Shown: piece by piece, positions 53,465 through 60,747 of the stretch | Position numbering within the stretch: the first letter of the stretch is position 1 | Layout of the letters: the number at the start of each line of letters is the position of its first letter | Assembly (NCBI RefSeq): GCF_001592945.1 | Contig: NZ_LRPB01000049.1 | Span: 310,001-374,000 of the forward strand | Direction of reading: 5' to 3' | DNA length: 64,000 bases | Source: Roseivirga seohaensis | GTDB lineage: Bacteria; Bacteroidota; Bacteroidia; Cytophagales; Cyclobacteriaceae | Translations under genes and position numbers: made by a program | The notes under the pieces: generated by a model | What the model was told of the DNA's origin: nothing | Databases searched by the model: none | Seen by the model: the letters and a program-made list of their open reading frames with translations, nothing else

Positions 53465-54025
53465 ATGTCTCGCACATCTTCAAGCATGCTAGCACTGGGA
53501 ACAACGGCTCCTGACTTTAAATTGCCAGATACTGTTTCTGGTAAAATACTTTCTTTGGCTGAGTTGAAATCTGACAAAGCCACAGTGATTATGTTTATCT
53601 GCAATCACTGCCCTTTTGTAAAGCATATAGACGAAGGAATTGTAGCTTTAGCGAAAGATTATAAAGTAAAAGGCGTGTCTTTTATAGCCATTAGCTCAAA
53701 CGATGTTGAAAACTACCCGCAAGATTCTCCTGAGTTAATGAAAGTAGAGGCCGAAAAAGTGGGTTATACTTTCCCTTATTTGTACGATGAAAGCCAAGAC
53801 GTGGCCAAAGCATATCAAGCAGCCTGTACGCCCGATTTCTACCTGTTTGATGCCGAATTGAAATGTGTGTACCGCGGCCAATTAGATGATTCCCGACCAG
53901 GGAATAGTCAGCCTGTAACGGGCAAAGATTTACGCTCTGCCTTAGATTGCGTGCTGAATAACGAGAAAATTGATTTTGAACAGCGACCAAGTTTGGGCTG
54001 TAATATCAAATGGAAAGTAGGGTAG
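53465..54025 (+). CDS. thioredoxin-fold peroxiredoxin-like protein
   Basis: A 186-aa AhpC/TSA or redoxin-like protein. It begins 'LGTTAPDFKLPDTVSGKILSL' and has the active-site-like 'FICNHCPFVKHIDEGIVALAKDY', where a C-x-x-C pair (CNHC) sits in the thioredoxin position. A later stretch is 'GVSFIAISSNDVENYPQDSPELM', followed by 'VAKAYQAACTPDFYLFDAELKCVYRGQLDDSRPGN'. There is no signal peptide. It would reduce thiols or peroxides in the cytoplasm. A perfect hairpin lies 17 nt after its stop. It is convergent with the YpdA-like reductase gene. Confidence 0.87.
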   Translation: MSRTSSSMLALGTTAPDFKLPDTVSGKILSLAELKSDKATVIMFICNHCPFVKHIDEGIVALAKDYKVKGVSFIAISSNDVENYPQDSPELMKVEAEKVGYTFPYLYDESQDVAKAYQAACTPDFYLFDAELKCVYRGQLDDSRPGNSQPVTGKDLRSALDCVLNNEKIDFEQRPSLGCNIKWKVG

Positions 54026-54041
54026 AAGGTATCCATTAATC

Positions 54042-54074
54042 AACCCTCCAAGGGTTTCAAACCCTTGGAGGGTT
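54042..54074. terminator. perfect 16-bp-arm hairpin between convergent genes
   Basis: AACCCTCCAAGGGTTT (54042-54057) is the exact reverse complement of AAACCCTTGGAGGGTT (54059-54074), separated by a single C. Downstream on the plus strand is ttctttgc, so the U-tract is weak. It could be a bidirectional terminator for the convergent thioredoxin-fold and YpdA genes or a dispersed palindromic repeat; such sequences recur in Bacteroidota genomes. Confidence 0.6.
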
Positions 54075-54092
54075 CTTTGCTAACGACTGCGA

Positions 54093-55070
54093 CTATGAAG
54101 CAGGGTTCTTAGCTTGAATAGCCTTAATAATCATTTCAGAATGCACTCTTGTGTTTTCAATAAACAGCGTGCTCGTTTGCATTCCAGAATTGATTACTCC
54201 AGCCACATATACATTTGGCAAATTGGTTTCTAAAGTGTCTGCATTATGCACAGGGACTTTCAATTCATCTTCCGAAACATCAATACCCAACGCTTCGAAT
54301 AAAGCATAATTGGGTTTGTAGCCAGTCATGGCCAAAACGAAATCGTTCTCAATCGTTAATGGTCCGTCTGGCGTATTAATGTGAACTTCGTTTTCTGTAA
54401 TTTCAGTAACAGTGGAATTGAAATAGGCTTTGATTGCACCTTCTTTAATTCTGTTGATGATATTCGGTCGAATCCAGTACTTCACTTTAGGGTAAATTTC
54501 TGACTCACGAATGACCATCGTCACTTCCGCTCCTTTGTAATAGGTTTCTAAAGCCACATCGCAAGCCGAGTTGGCCGAACCAATTACCACCAGCTTTTGG
54601 TCTACATAAGGATGAGGGTCGTCATAAAAATGCTTCACTTTCGGTAAGCTTTCTCCTGGAATATTCAAGAGCCGGGGCGTATCATAAAAACCAGTAGCCA
54701 CGATTACATAATTAGCGGTGTAGATGCCTTTGCTTGTCTCGATGTGATACACTTCGTTTTCAGGAGTCATGCGATCTACTTTTGTGTAGGGTTTTATGTT
54801 CAATTTCCAGCTTTCCTGAACCCTTCTAAAATATTCTAAGGCCTCTCTTCTTGTAGGTTTATCGGTATGCGAAATAAAGGGTACGCCACCAATTTCTAAC
54901 AAATTGGAGGTGGAAAAGAATGTCATATTGGTAGGGAACTGATAGATGGAATTCACCAAAGTTCCTTTTTCCAACACCACGTAATTTAAGTTGGCTTTTG
55001 TGGCTTCAATAGCGCAATTAAGTCCGATGGGGCCGCCTCCTATAATTACTAAATCAAAATGGTTTTGCAT
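54093..55070 (-). CDS. YpdA-family FAD-dependent disulfide reductase
   Basis: A 325-aa protein of the thioredoxin-reductase-like class called YpdA or bacillithiol disulfide reductase. It starts at the ATG at 55068-55070; the longer frame begins at a TTG three codons earlier. FAD is bound by 'LVIIGGGPIGLNCAIEA' and NADPH by 'LVVIGSANSACDVALETYYKG', where the expected GxGxxG is altered to GSANSA. The C-terminal 'NVYVAGVINSGMQTSTLFIENTRVHSEMI' is typical. The family reduces bacillithiol disulfide in Firmicutes; the partner thiol in this organism is not shown. Confidence 0.85.
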   Translation of the reverse strand: MQNHFDLVIIGGGPIGLNCAIEATKANLNYVVLEKGTLVNSIYQFPTNMTFFSTSNLLEIGGVPFISHTDKPTRREALEYFRRVQESWKLNIKPYTKVDRMTPENEVYHIETSKGIYTANYVIVATGFYDTPRLLNIPGESLPKVKHFYDDPHPYVDQKLVVIGSANSACDVALETYYKGAEVTMVIRESEIYPKVKYWIRPNIINRIKEGAIKAYFNSTVTEITENEVHINTPDGPLTIENDFVLAMTGYKPNYALFEALGIDVSEDELKVPVHNADTLETNLPNVYVAGVINSGMQTSTLFIENTRVHSEMIIKAIQAKNPAS

Positions 55071-55139
55071 GGTAATCAAACTGCTTCGGGAATAAGATGG
55101 TTCATGGAATTCTGGGTTTATAAAGCCAGATGGTAATTC

Positions 55140-55679
55140 CTATTGTAATGCAGTTTCTAATCTAGAAATGGAATCACAATAAGTTTTTATTCGATGATAT
55201 CGATCCCAATGGGTGGAGTCTTTTTCAATCAATGATTCCGCGTCTAATATAGCTGATTTGTAATCTTTCAAATTAATATAGGAATAGGCTCGCCATTCTA
55301 ATGCTGACGGACTTCCATAAGGTGACTCCCTTATCGCAGCGGAGAATGACTCAATTGCATGCTTAAAGTTATCCATTGAGAATAATAGCTTTCCTTTCTC
55401 TAACTGATAAACCGACTTGTGATCTGTATCTTTCTCAATAAGAATGTCTAAATACTTGATTCCTTCAGTTAAAGACCCTGAGGTTTTAAGAGTTTCCAAA
55501 GTATCCATATAAGAATTGTGATTCTGTAGTCGATCATTGGCTGAACTCGGAGAATTATTTCGTATATCATTAATTTCCTCTAGCAAATCAATAGGCTGAT
55601 GGAGTTGTTTGTATACATAAGCACAACCGAAAATAGCAGCTAGCAATAAAACCCCAATAAATATACTTTGCTTTTTCAT
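55140..55679 (-). CDS. TPR-containing membrane-anchored protein
   Basis: A 179-aa protein with an N-terminal membrane anchor or lipoprotein-like signal ('IFIGVLLLAAIFGCAYVYKQLH', lipobox-like FGC) followed by tetratricopeptide repeats ('SLTEGIKYLDILIEKDTDHKSVYQLEKGKLLFSMDNFKHAIESFSAAIRESP', 'EWRAYSYINLKDYKSAILDAESLIEKDSTHWDRYHRI'). At least three TPR units are visible. It would act in protein-protein contact at the envelope; no function is assigned. It stands alone between the YpdA reductase and the toxin-antitoxin pair. Confidence 0.75.
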   Translation of the reverse strand: MKKQSIFIGVLLLAAIFGCAYVYKQLHQPIDLLEEINDIRNNSPSSANDRLQNHNSYMDTLETLKTSGSLTEGIKYLDILIEKDTDHKSVYQLEKGKLLFSMDNFKHAIESFSAAIRESPYGSPSALEWRAYSYINLKDYKSAILDAESLIEKDSTHWDRYHRIKTYCDSISRLETALQ

Positions 55680-55740
55680 TACTCTAATTACTCACGACTA
55701 GTTCATTGTCTAGCTGTTACCAGACTACTATTGAAAAAAC

Positions 55741-56034
55741 TCAAACTTTTAATTTGGCTGGATTTTGACGGCTATCCCAAAAAACCAACAGTTTTATTTC
55801 TTTCAGTTTAATCCTATAATACAAACTGATTTGTTTGGTGACAACGGCACGGTAGACTTCTTTCTTTTTGGAATATAGATATTGTTTGGGATTACGTGAT
55901 ATAAAACTGATGACTTCATCTGTTCGGTTTAGAAAACTATTGATTTCATTTGCTGTCCAGTTTTCTTCAAGATATTCAATCACCATAGCATAAGTTATTT
56001 CTGCTTCTGGCAACCATTTAACAGAATAATTCAC
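55741..56034 (-). CDS. RelE/ParE-family toxin (GTG start)
   Basis: A 97-aa protein with the ParE/RelE fold pattern: 'YSVKWLPEAEITYAMVIEYLEENWTANEINSFLNRTDEVISFISRNPKQY' then 'YRAVVTKQISLYYRIKLKEIKLLVFWDSRQNPAKL'. The C-terminal 'WDSRQNPAKL' is the characteristic ending. It would inhibit translation (RelE) or gyrase (ParE); which is not decidable here. The start is GTG at 56032-56034, overlapping the antitoxin TGA as GTGA. The operon order is antitoxin then toxin. Confidence 0.88.
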   Translation of the reverse strand: MNYSVKWLPEAEITYAMVIEYLEENWTANEINSFLNRTDEVISFISRNPKQYLYSKKKEVYRAVVTKQISLYYRIKLKEIKLLVFWDSRQNPAKLKV

Positions 56035-56264
56035 TTTTGGTGTTTTGCTCTGATCTCGCTCATTACCTCGTAATGTGGTCTTCCTTTTCCCTGTTCTGAT
56101 TGGGCAATGGCGCGGTCAATTGATGCTTGTATATTAGGGTCTAAGTCATCCCACCAGTCTTGTTTTTTATCGGCATCGATCATTTCATTGACAAGCATTA
56201 AAAAACGTTCGTTTGCTTGATCAATATAATCATGTATCCTTTGTTTTATTTGTATGCTGTTCAT
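56031..56264 (-). CDS. antitoxin of the RelE/ParE-type pair
   Basis: A 77-aa acidic and helical protein ('MNSIQIKQRIHDYIDQANERF', 'MIDADKKQDWWDDLDPNIQASIDRAIAQSEQGKGRPHYEVMSEIRAKHQK'). The C-terminal half looks like a toxin-wrapping tail, with the 'GRPHYEVMSEIR' pattern seen in antitoxins of this kind in Bacteroidota. A separate DNA-binding domain of known type is not recognisable. It precedes the toxin with a 4-nt overlap, and the pair probably autoregulates. Confidence 0.82.
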   Translation of the reverse strand: MNSIQIKQRIHDYIDQANERFLMLVNEMIDADKKQDWWDDLDPNIQASIDRAIAQSEQGKGRPHYEVMSEIRAKHQK

Positions 56265-56360
56265 CTTTTTCTCTTTTATTCAAGGTAACGAATTATCTTA
56301 AAATTTGATTTGCACCAAAGTTTGACAACTGCTCGGTGTGATCACAAGTTTATAAACAAT

Positions 56361-56681
56361 TTAATTCCTATGATTAAATCGGTCCTGAGGAATGTTTTTA
56401 AAATGGGTATATACTGTATTGATAAAGGTAAGGATGAGACCAACTCCAATAACGATATAGATTATAGTGAAGATTTTACCCCAATCGGTTTGAGGTGAAA
56501 AGTCTCCGTAGCCTACGGTGGTCAAAGTGATGATTGAAAAATAGAGTGAATCTAACCATGTCCATTGTTCGAGGTAATGATAAGTAACGGTGCCGATTAC
56601 CAGCACCGTTATAGTTGCAAAAAGCAAATTTCTGTAATGTTTGTCCCTTAGGAAAGAAAGTATGGTTCTAAGTATAATCAC
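56361..56681 (-). CDS. two-helix potassium channel (Ion_trans_2), GTG start
   Basis: A 106-aa protein with two membrane helices flanking the selectivity filter 'TVGYGD' in 'LYFSIITLTTVGYGDFSPQTDWGKIFTIIYIVIGVGLILTFI'. This is the minimal K+ channel pore (KcsA type). No RCK/TrkA_N domain follows, so gating is unexplained. The start is GTG at 56679-56681, 1 nt after the stop of the M28 peptidase gene, suggesting co-transcription with it. Confidence 0.88.
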   Translation of the reverse strand: MIILRTILSFLRDKHYRNLLFATITVLVIGTVTYHYLEQWTWLDSLYFSIITLTTVGYGDFSPQTDWGKIFTIIYIVIGVGLILTFINTVYTHFKNIPQDRFNHRN

Positions 56682-56682
56682 C

Positions 56683-57921
56683 TTAGAATTTTATATCTAC
56701 CGTTTTTAATTCTTCGCCTCTTTTAAACTCCACTTTGGTTTCATCGCCAAGCTGTAAGGCAGCAAGTGCTCTCATATAGCTCATCATATCTACAATGGTA
56801 GAGTCACCAAGTTTCATTACAATATCGCCCTTTTGCATACCTGCTTTTTGTGCTGGTTTATCTTCAGACACACCATCTATTCTCATGCCTTGGCCATCGT
56901 ATAGGTAATCTGGCACCACTCCAAGTGAAACAGTGAATCGTGGGCTATCGCCAGATTCATCTTTTGTTTTAGTAAAGGCGATTTTCTCTTCTTGGTCAAG
57001 CGATAATACGAGTCGTTCAATAAGTCGAACTACTTTCACTATGCCATGGTAGTTGATTTTATCAGCATCATCCGAAGGACGGTGATAGTCTTCGTGTTGG
57101 CCTGTAAAGAAATGCAGTACAGGTAAATCCTGTAAATAGAACGAAGTGTGATCGGACGGTCCAATCCCAGATTCGGAAGTCACTAACTTCAAAGTATCCG
57201 TATTTGCGGCTTCGATTTTGTCCATCCATACCGGACTAGTACCTACACCATTAATGGCCAAAGTTTTTTCCTCGTTCATTCTGCCTACCATGTCCATATT
57301 AATCATGTAGTCCACGCTGCCTAAATCAATGGTTGAGTTTTTAGAGAAGTAATTTGAACCCCAAAGGCCGTTTTCTTCTCCAGAAAAAGCCATAAAAAGG
57401 TAATTTTTATCTTTCCCTTTATTCTTAAGAATCCTTGCCAATTGAATCATGGCTGCTGTACCGCTGGCGTTATCATCGGCTCCATTGTGAATGGCCTTTT
57501 CACCTCGGTAAAGAGAACCTTCTTCTCCATATCCTAAATGGTCGAAATGTGCACCAATGACCACTGTGTTTTCAGCTCCGTTATCAATATAGCCCACTAC
57601 ATTTCGCCCTGTTATTCCACCTTCTGCATCGCCAATTACGGCTTCTTCATGTGGGTTTGTGGCCTTTTTTACGTTGAATGGCTGCATATAACCATCTGTG
57701 CCTTTGGGTTCAAGTCCATACTTTTTAAAAGCTGCGGCTATGTATTCAGCTGCCAGTTGCTCGCCTTCAGTTCCAATAGCCCGTCCTTCTAGTTTGTCAT
57801 CGGCCAAATAGGCAATGTCTTTTTCTATACTTGTGCGAATTTCTTTATCGGTAGTATAGCTAGTACAGCTACCTAGCCCAATAAGGCATATGATGCTTAT
57901 GTAAAAGGTGATTTTTCTCAT
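56683..57921 (-). CDS. M28 family zinc peptidase with C-terminal PDZ domain
   Basis: A 412-aa lipoprotein (signal ending 'LIGLGSCTS', lipobox GSC) with a PA-like insert and a di-zinc aminopeptidase domain. Ligands are visible in 'IGAHFDHLGYG' (His), 'HNGADDNASGTAAM' (Asp), 'FSGEENGLWGS' (Glu-Glu), 'INMDMVGRM' (Asp) and 'LPVLHFFTGQHEDYH' (His). Residues 310-412 are a PDZ domain ('SLGVVPDYLYDGQGMRIDGVSEDKPAQKAGMQKGDIVMKLGD'). It would degrade peptides at the outer face. PDZ-bearing M28 proteins are common in Cytophagales. Confidence 0.93.
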   Translation of the reverse strand: MRKITFYISIICLIGLGSCTSYTTDKEIRTSIEKDIAYLADDKLEGRAIGTEGEQLAAEYIAAAFKKYGLEPKGTDGYMQPFNVKKATNPHEEAVIGDAEGGITGRNVVGYIDNGAENTVVIGAHFDHLGYGEEGSLYRGEKAIHNGADDNASGTAAMIQLARILKNKGKDKNYLFMAFSGEENGLWGSNYFSKNSTIDLGSVDYMINMDMVGRMNEEKTLAINGVGTSPVWMDKIEAANTDTLKLVTSESGIGPSDHTSFYLQDLPVLHFFTGQHEDYHRPSDDADKINYHGIVKVVRLIERLVLSLDQEEKIAFTKTKDESGDSPRFTVSLGVVPDYLYDGQGMRIDGVSEDKPAQKAGMQKGDIVMKLGDSTIVDMMSYMRALAALQLGDETKVEFKRGEELKTVDIKF

Positions 57922-57985
57922 GTTGTAGAATTTAAGGTCAAAGATAATAATCCTTATCTTCGCAACTCTAATTTACGACATCATA

Positions 57986-59092
57986 ATGAAGAATAAGTAC
58001 TGTCTGTTATTAACGCTAGTTATTGTATTTAGCTGTAATTCATCGAAGCAGAAAACTACGGAAGTAGAGTCGCAAGAAAATTTAGATTCACTTCTTTTAA
58101 AACCAGAGGAAATGAAATTCCTTAAGAATATTAAGCAATTGACTTTTGGAGGAAATAATGCTGAAGCCTACTGGAGCTTTGATGATAATTACTTAGTCTT
58201 TCAGTCTGATTATGCCGAATGGGGCGCTAGTTGTGACCAAATGTTTATTACCGATTGGCGTAATGACGATTTAAAGAACAATAAACCAGAAATGGTGAGC
58301 ACTGGTATGGGAAGAACAACATGTGCCTATTTTCTACCAGATAATACCTTCGTTTACGGTTCTACTCATTTAGGAGACGAGAATTGTCCTCCTGTTCCTG
58401 GGCCTCGCGCTGACGGTAAATACATTTGGCCTATTTATCCTGACTACGACATTTTTACGGCCAATATGGATGGAGAAATCATTGCTCAGCTTACTGATAA
58501 TCCTGGTTACGATGCTGAGGCTACGGTATCGCCAAAAGGAGATAGAATCGTTTTTACTTCTATGAGAACTGGCGATTTAGAGCTTTTCACCATGAATATT
58601 GATGGCTCTGATGTAAAGCAAATCACCAATGAGTTGGGTTATGATGGTGGTGCTTTTTTCTCTCCTGATGGTGAGAAATTGATTTTCAGATCTTCTAGAC
58701 CTAAAACAGAAGAAGACATTAAGGTTTATCAGGACTTACTCAAAGAAGGTTTGGTAATGCCTACCAACATGGAGCTTTACATTTGTAATGCAGATGGTTC
58801 TGACCTTAGAAAACTTACAGATTTAGGGCAAGCCAACTGGGCGCCTTTCTTCCATCCTTCAGGTGAAAAAATCATTTTTGCTTCAAACCATACCGCTACG
58901 CGTGGCTTTCCATTCAACTTATACATGATCAATATTGACGGAACGGGCTTAACTCGAATTACACAAGACGATACTTTCGATGCTTTCCCTGTGTTCTCGA
59001 ATGACGGAAAATATTTAGTGTTCTCTTCCAACAGAAATAACGGAGGTACAAGAGATACCAATCTCTTCGTAGCCGAATGGATTGGAGGTTGA
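57986..59092 (+). CDS. TolB-like PD40 beta-propeller lipoprotein
   Basis: A 368-aa lipoprotein (signal ending VFSC, lipobox V-F-S-C at residue 17, then NSSKQKTTE). Six PD40-type blades follow ('QLTFGGNNAEAYWSFDDNYLVFQSDY', 'EATVSPKGDRIVFTSMRTGDLELFTMNIDG', 'FFSPDGEKLIFRSSR', 'VFSNDGKYLVFSSNRN'). This resembles the TolB propeller. A likely role is protein or ligand binding at the envelope; it is not TolB itself, since no N-terminal TolB domain is present. Ends with a good bidirectional terminator at 59116. Confidence 0.87.
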   Translation: MKNKYCLLLTLVIVFSCNSSKQKTTEVESQENLDSLLLKPEEMKFLKNIKQLTFGGNNAEAYWSFDDNYLVFQSDYAEWGASCDQMFITDWRNDDLKNNKPEMVSTGMGRTTCAYFLPDNTFVYGSTHLGDENCPPVPGPRADGKYIWPIYPDYDIFTANMDGEIIAQLTDNPGYDAEATVSPKGDRIVFTSMRTGDLELFTMNIDGSDVKQITNELGYDGGAFFSPDGEKLIFRSSRPKTEEDIKVYQDLLKEGLVMPTNMELYICNADGSDLRKLTDLGQANWAPFFHPSGEKIIFASNHTATRGFPFNLYMINIDGTGLTRITQDDTFDAFPVFSNDGKYLVFSSNRNNGGTRDTNLFVAEWIGG

Positions 59093-59115
59093 TTAAGTAA
59101 AGAGCTTTAAAACAG

Positions 59116-59146
59116 AAAAGGTAGAGTTTGCGCTCTACCTTTTTTT
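59116..59146. terminator. bidirectional terminator between PD40 lipoprotein and rfaD
   Basis: AGGTAGAG (59119-59126) pairs with CTCTACCT (59133-59140), preceded by AAAA and followed by TTTTTT. It serves the convergent plus-strand PD40 gene and the minus-strand rfaD. Confidence 0.8.
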
Positions 59147-59171
59147 ATCTCTATATTCTGTTCCCCAACCT

Positions 59172-60137
59172 TTAATAATAACTGTGAGTGGACAGATAAT
59201 TCTTCACATAATCTTCAACTCCATCTTCTAAAGAAGTAAACTCTTGCGTAAAGCCAATCGACTTTAACTTGGCCATATTGGCTTCTGTAAAGTACTGATA
59301 CTTATCACGAATGTCGGCTGGCGTATCTATAAATGAAATCTCTTCTTTCTTGTCCATTGCCTTGAAAGTAGCCTTTACAAGGTCTAAGAAGGTTCTGGCT
59401 TTGCCACTTCCTAAGTTATAGATGGCAGAGTCTTTTCGGTGGTGCATTAAGAAATAACAAACGTCAACCACATCTTTTACATAAACGAAATCTCTCATTT
59501 GCTCACCATCCTTAAATTCTGGATTGTGCGATCTAAAGAGTTTCATTGCACCTGTTTTATCAATTTGGTTGAAGGCATGCATAATCACTGAAGCCATTCT
59601 GCCTTTGTGATATTCATTAGGACCATACACGTTAAAGAACTTTAAACCAGCCCAAAAGAAAGGTTGTTGCTCTTGTGTTATTGCCCACTTATCAAAATCG
59701 TTTTTCGATTCACCATAAGGGTTTAGCGGAATCAGGTTGGGAATGTTTTCTTGGTTATCATCATAACCATATTCGCCCAAACCATAAGTAGCCGCAGACG
59801 AAGCATAAACCAATGGAATTTGGTACTGAATACATTTCTCCCAAATCTGTTTGGTGTATTCTGTATTCATTTTGCTTAACAAGTCTTTGTCAAACTCAGT
59901 GGTATCTGTTCTGGCGCCAAGGTGAAAAATGAATTCTACTTTTTCCCCCACAGTATCCAGCCAAGTGAAGAAGTCGTCTCTATCGATAGACTCAAGAATG
60001 CGTTTACCTTCTAAGTTTTTGTTTTTTTCTTCATTGTCGAACTTATCAACCACGATGATGTGATTAAAGCCTTCGCTATTCAATTTGCTTACTAAACAAC
60101 TTCCTATAAACCCCGCTGCTCCCGTTACTACAATCAT
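59172..60137 (-). CDS. rfaD: ADP-L-glycero-D-manno-heptose 6-epimerase
   Basis: Converts ADP-D-glycero- to ADP-L-glycero-D-manno-heptose, the donor for LPS inner-core heptosyl transfer. I start at the ATG at 60135-60137 (321 aa), where the Rossmann motif begins 'MIVVTGAAGFIGSCLVSKL'; the longer frame adds 12 residues. NAD-binding GAAGFIG, the 'YASSAATYG' and 'YGESKNDFD' (Y-x-x-x-K) catalytic pair and 'FKDGEQMRDFVYVKDV' are present. A GT9 heptosyltransferase-like gene is at 21.4-22.4 kb. Confidence 0.93.
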   Translation of the reverse strand: MIVVTGAAGFIGSCLVSKLNSEGFNHIIVVDKFDNEEKNKNLEGKRILESIDRDDFFTWLDTVGEKVEFIFHLGARTDTTEFDKDLLSKMNTEYTKQIWEKCIQYQIPLVYASSAATYGLGEYGYDDNQENIPNLIPLNPYGESKNDFDKWAITQEQQPFFWAGLKFFNVYGPNEYHKGRMASVIMHAFNQIDKTGAMKLFRSHNPEFKDGEQMRDFVYVKDVVDVCYFLMHHRKDSAIYNLGSGKARTFLDLVKATFKAMDKKEEISFIDTPADIRDKYQYFTEANMAKLKSIGFTQEFTSLEDGVEDYVKNYLSTHSYY

Positions 60138-60155
60138 AAAGTATCTGAATTTGTG

Positions 60156-60189
60156 CTTGCCAAAGTTAAGCAAATACCCATTATATTTG
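60156..60189 (+). promoter_or_regulatory. promoter of queD
   Basis: TATATTTG at 60182-60189 matches the Bacteroidota -7 consensus exactly, with CTTG at 60156-60159 as a -33-like element 22 nt before it. The ATG of queD is at 60211. On the opposite strand TAACTTTG (60168-60161) is an exact -7 box for rfaD. Confidence 0.5.
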
Positions 60190-60210
60190 CAGCGAAATTG
60201 AAGAGAAGGT

Positions 60211-60630
60211 ATGATCTACATCAGTAGGAAAGAACATTTTAATGCGGCACACAAGCTGTACAATCCTAATTGGTCGGAAGAAAAGAATGTTGAGGTATTT
60301 GGCCCTTGTGCGAATGCCAATTGGCACGGGCATAATTTTGAGTTAATTACAACTGTAAAGGGAAAACCAGATCCTGAAACTGGTTTTGTGGTAGATTTAA
60401 AACAGCTTTCAAATGTAATTAGAGCAGAAGTGATTGAAAAATTGGATCACAAAAACCTCAACATGGATGTAGATTTCATGCAAGGTAAAATGGCTAGTTG
60501 TGAAATTTTGGTTATGGAAATCTGGAAGATATTGGAACCAGAGGTAACCAAAATCACCAGCACAGGAAAACTGCACAGCCTTCGCCTTTACGAAACCCCA
60601 AGAAACTTTGTAGAATATTTCGGAGAATAA
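60211..60630 (+). CDS. queD: 6-carboxytetrahydropterin synthase QueD
   Basis: Converts dihydroneopterin triphosphate to 6-carboxytetrahydropterin in queuosine biosynthesis. The 139-aa product has the zinc ligands in 'EHFNAAHKLYN' and 'NWHGHNFELITTVKG', then 'DHKNLNMDVDFMQGKMASCEILVMEIWKIL' and the 'RLYETPRNFVEY' ending with the substrate-binding glutamate. It is complete. The gene is convergent with clpX, with the ATTACCTG tandem array in between. queG, the last pathway step, is at 35.4 kb. Confidence 0.95.
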   Translation: MIYISRKEHFNAAHKLYNPNWSEEKNVEVFGPCANANWHGHNFELITTVKGKPDPETGFVVDLKQLSNVIRAEVIEKLDHKNLNMDVDFMQGKMASCEILVMEIWKILEPEVTKITSTGKLHSLRLYETPRNFVEYFGE

Positions 60631-60672
60631 AAACCCCGAAAACAACAACTCTATTTACGAACTAAAGTTCGC

Positions 60673-60747
60673 ATTACCTGATTACCTGATTACCTGATTA
60701 CCTGATTACCTGATTACCTGATTACCTGATTACCTGATTACCTGATT
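60673..60747. repeat. tandem array of an 8-bp unit (ATTACCTG x9)
   Basis: Nine exact copies of ATTACCTG run from 60673 to 60744, followed by a partial ATT that reaches the clpX stop codon. The array lies in the queD-clpX convergent gap, 42 nt after the queD stop and directly abutting the clpX stop. An 8-bp period is not a multiple of three, and it is outside the coding regions. It is a likely site of slippage-driven length change. Confidence 0.9.

Noticed and set aside
60673-60747. CRISPR-like array
   Set aside because: The repeats are directly adjacent 8-bp units with no spacers; it is a simple tandem repeat.
60211-60747. Phase variation of clpX or queD by the ATTACCTG array
   Set aside because: The array is outside both reading frames and 3' to both genes, so simple on/off switching by frame change is not possible; only effects on mRNA ends remain.
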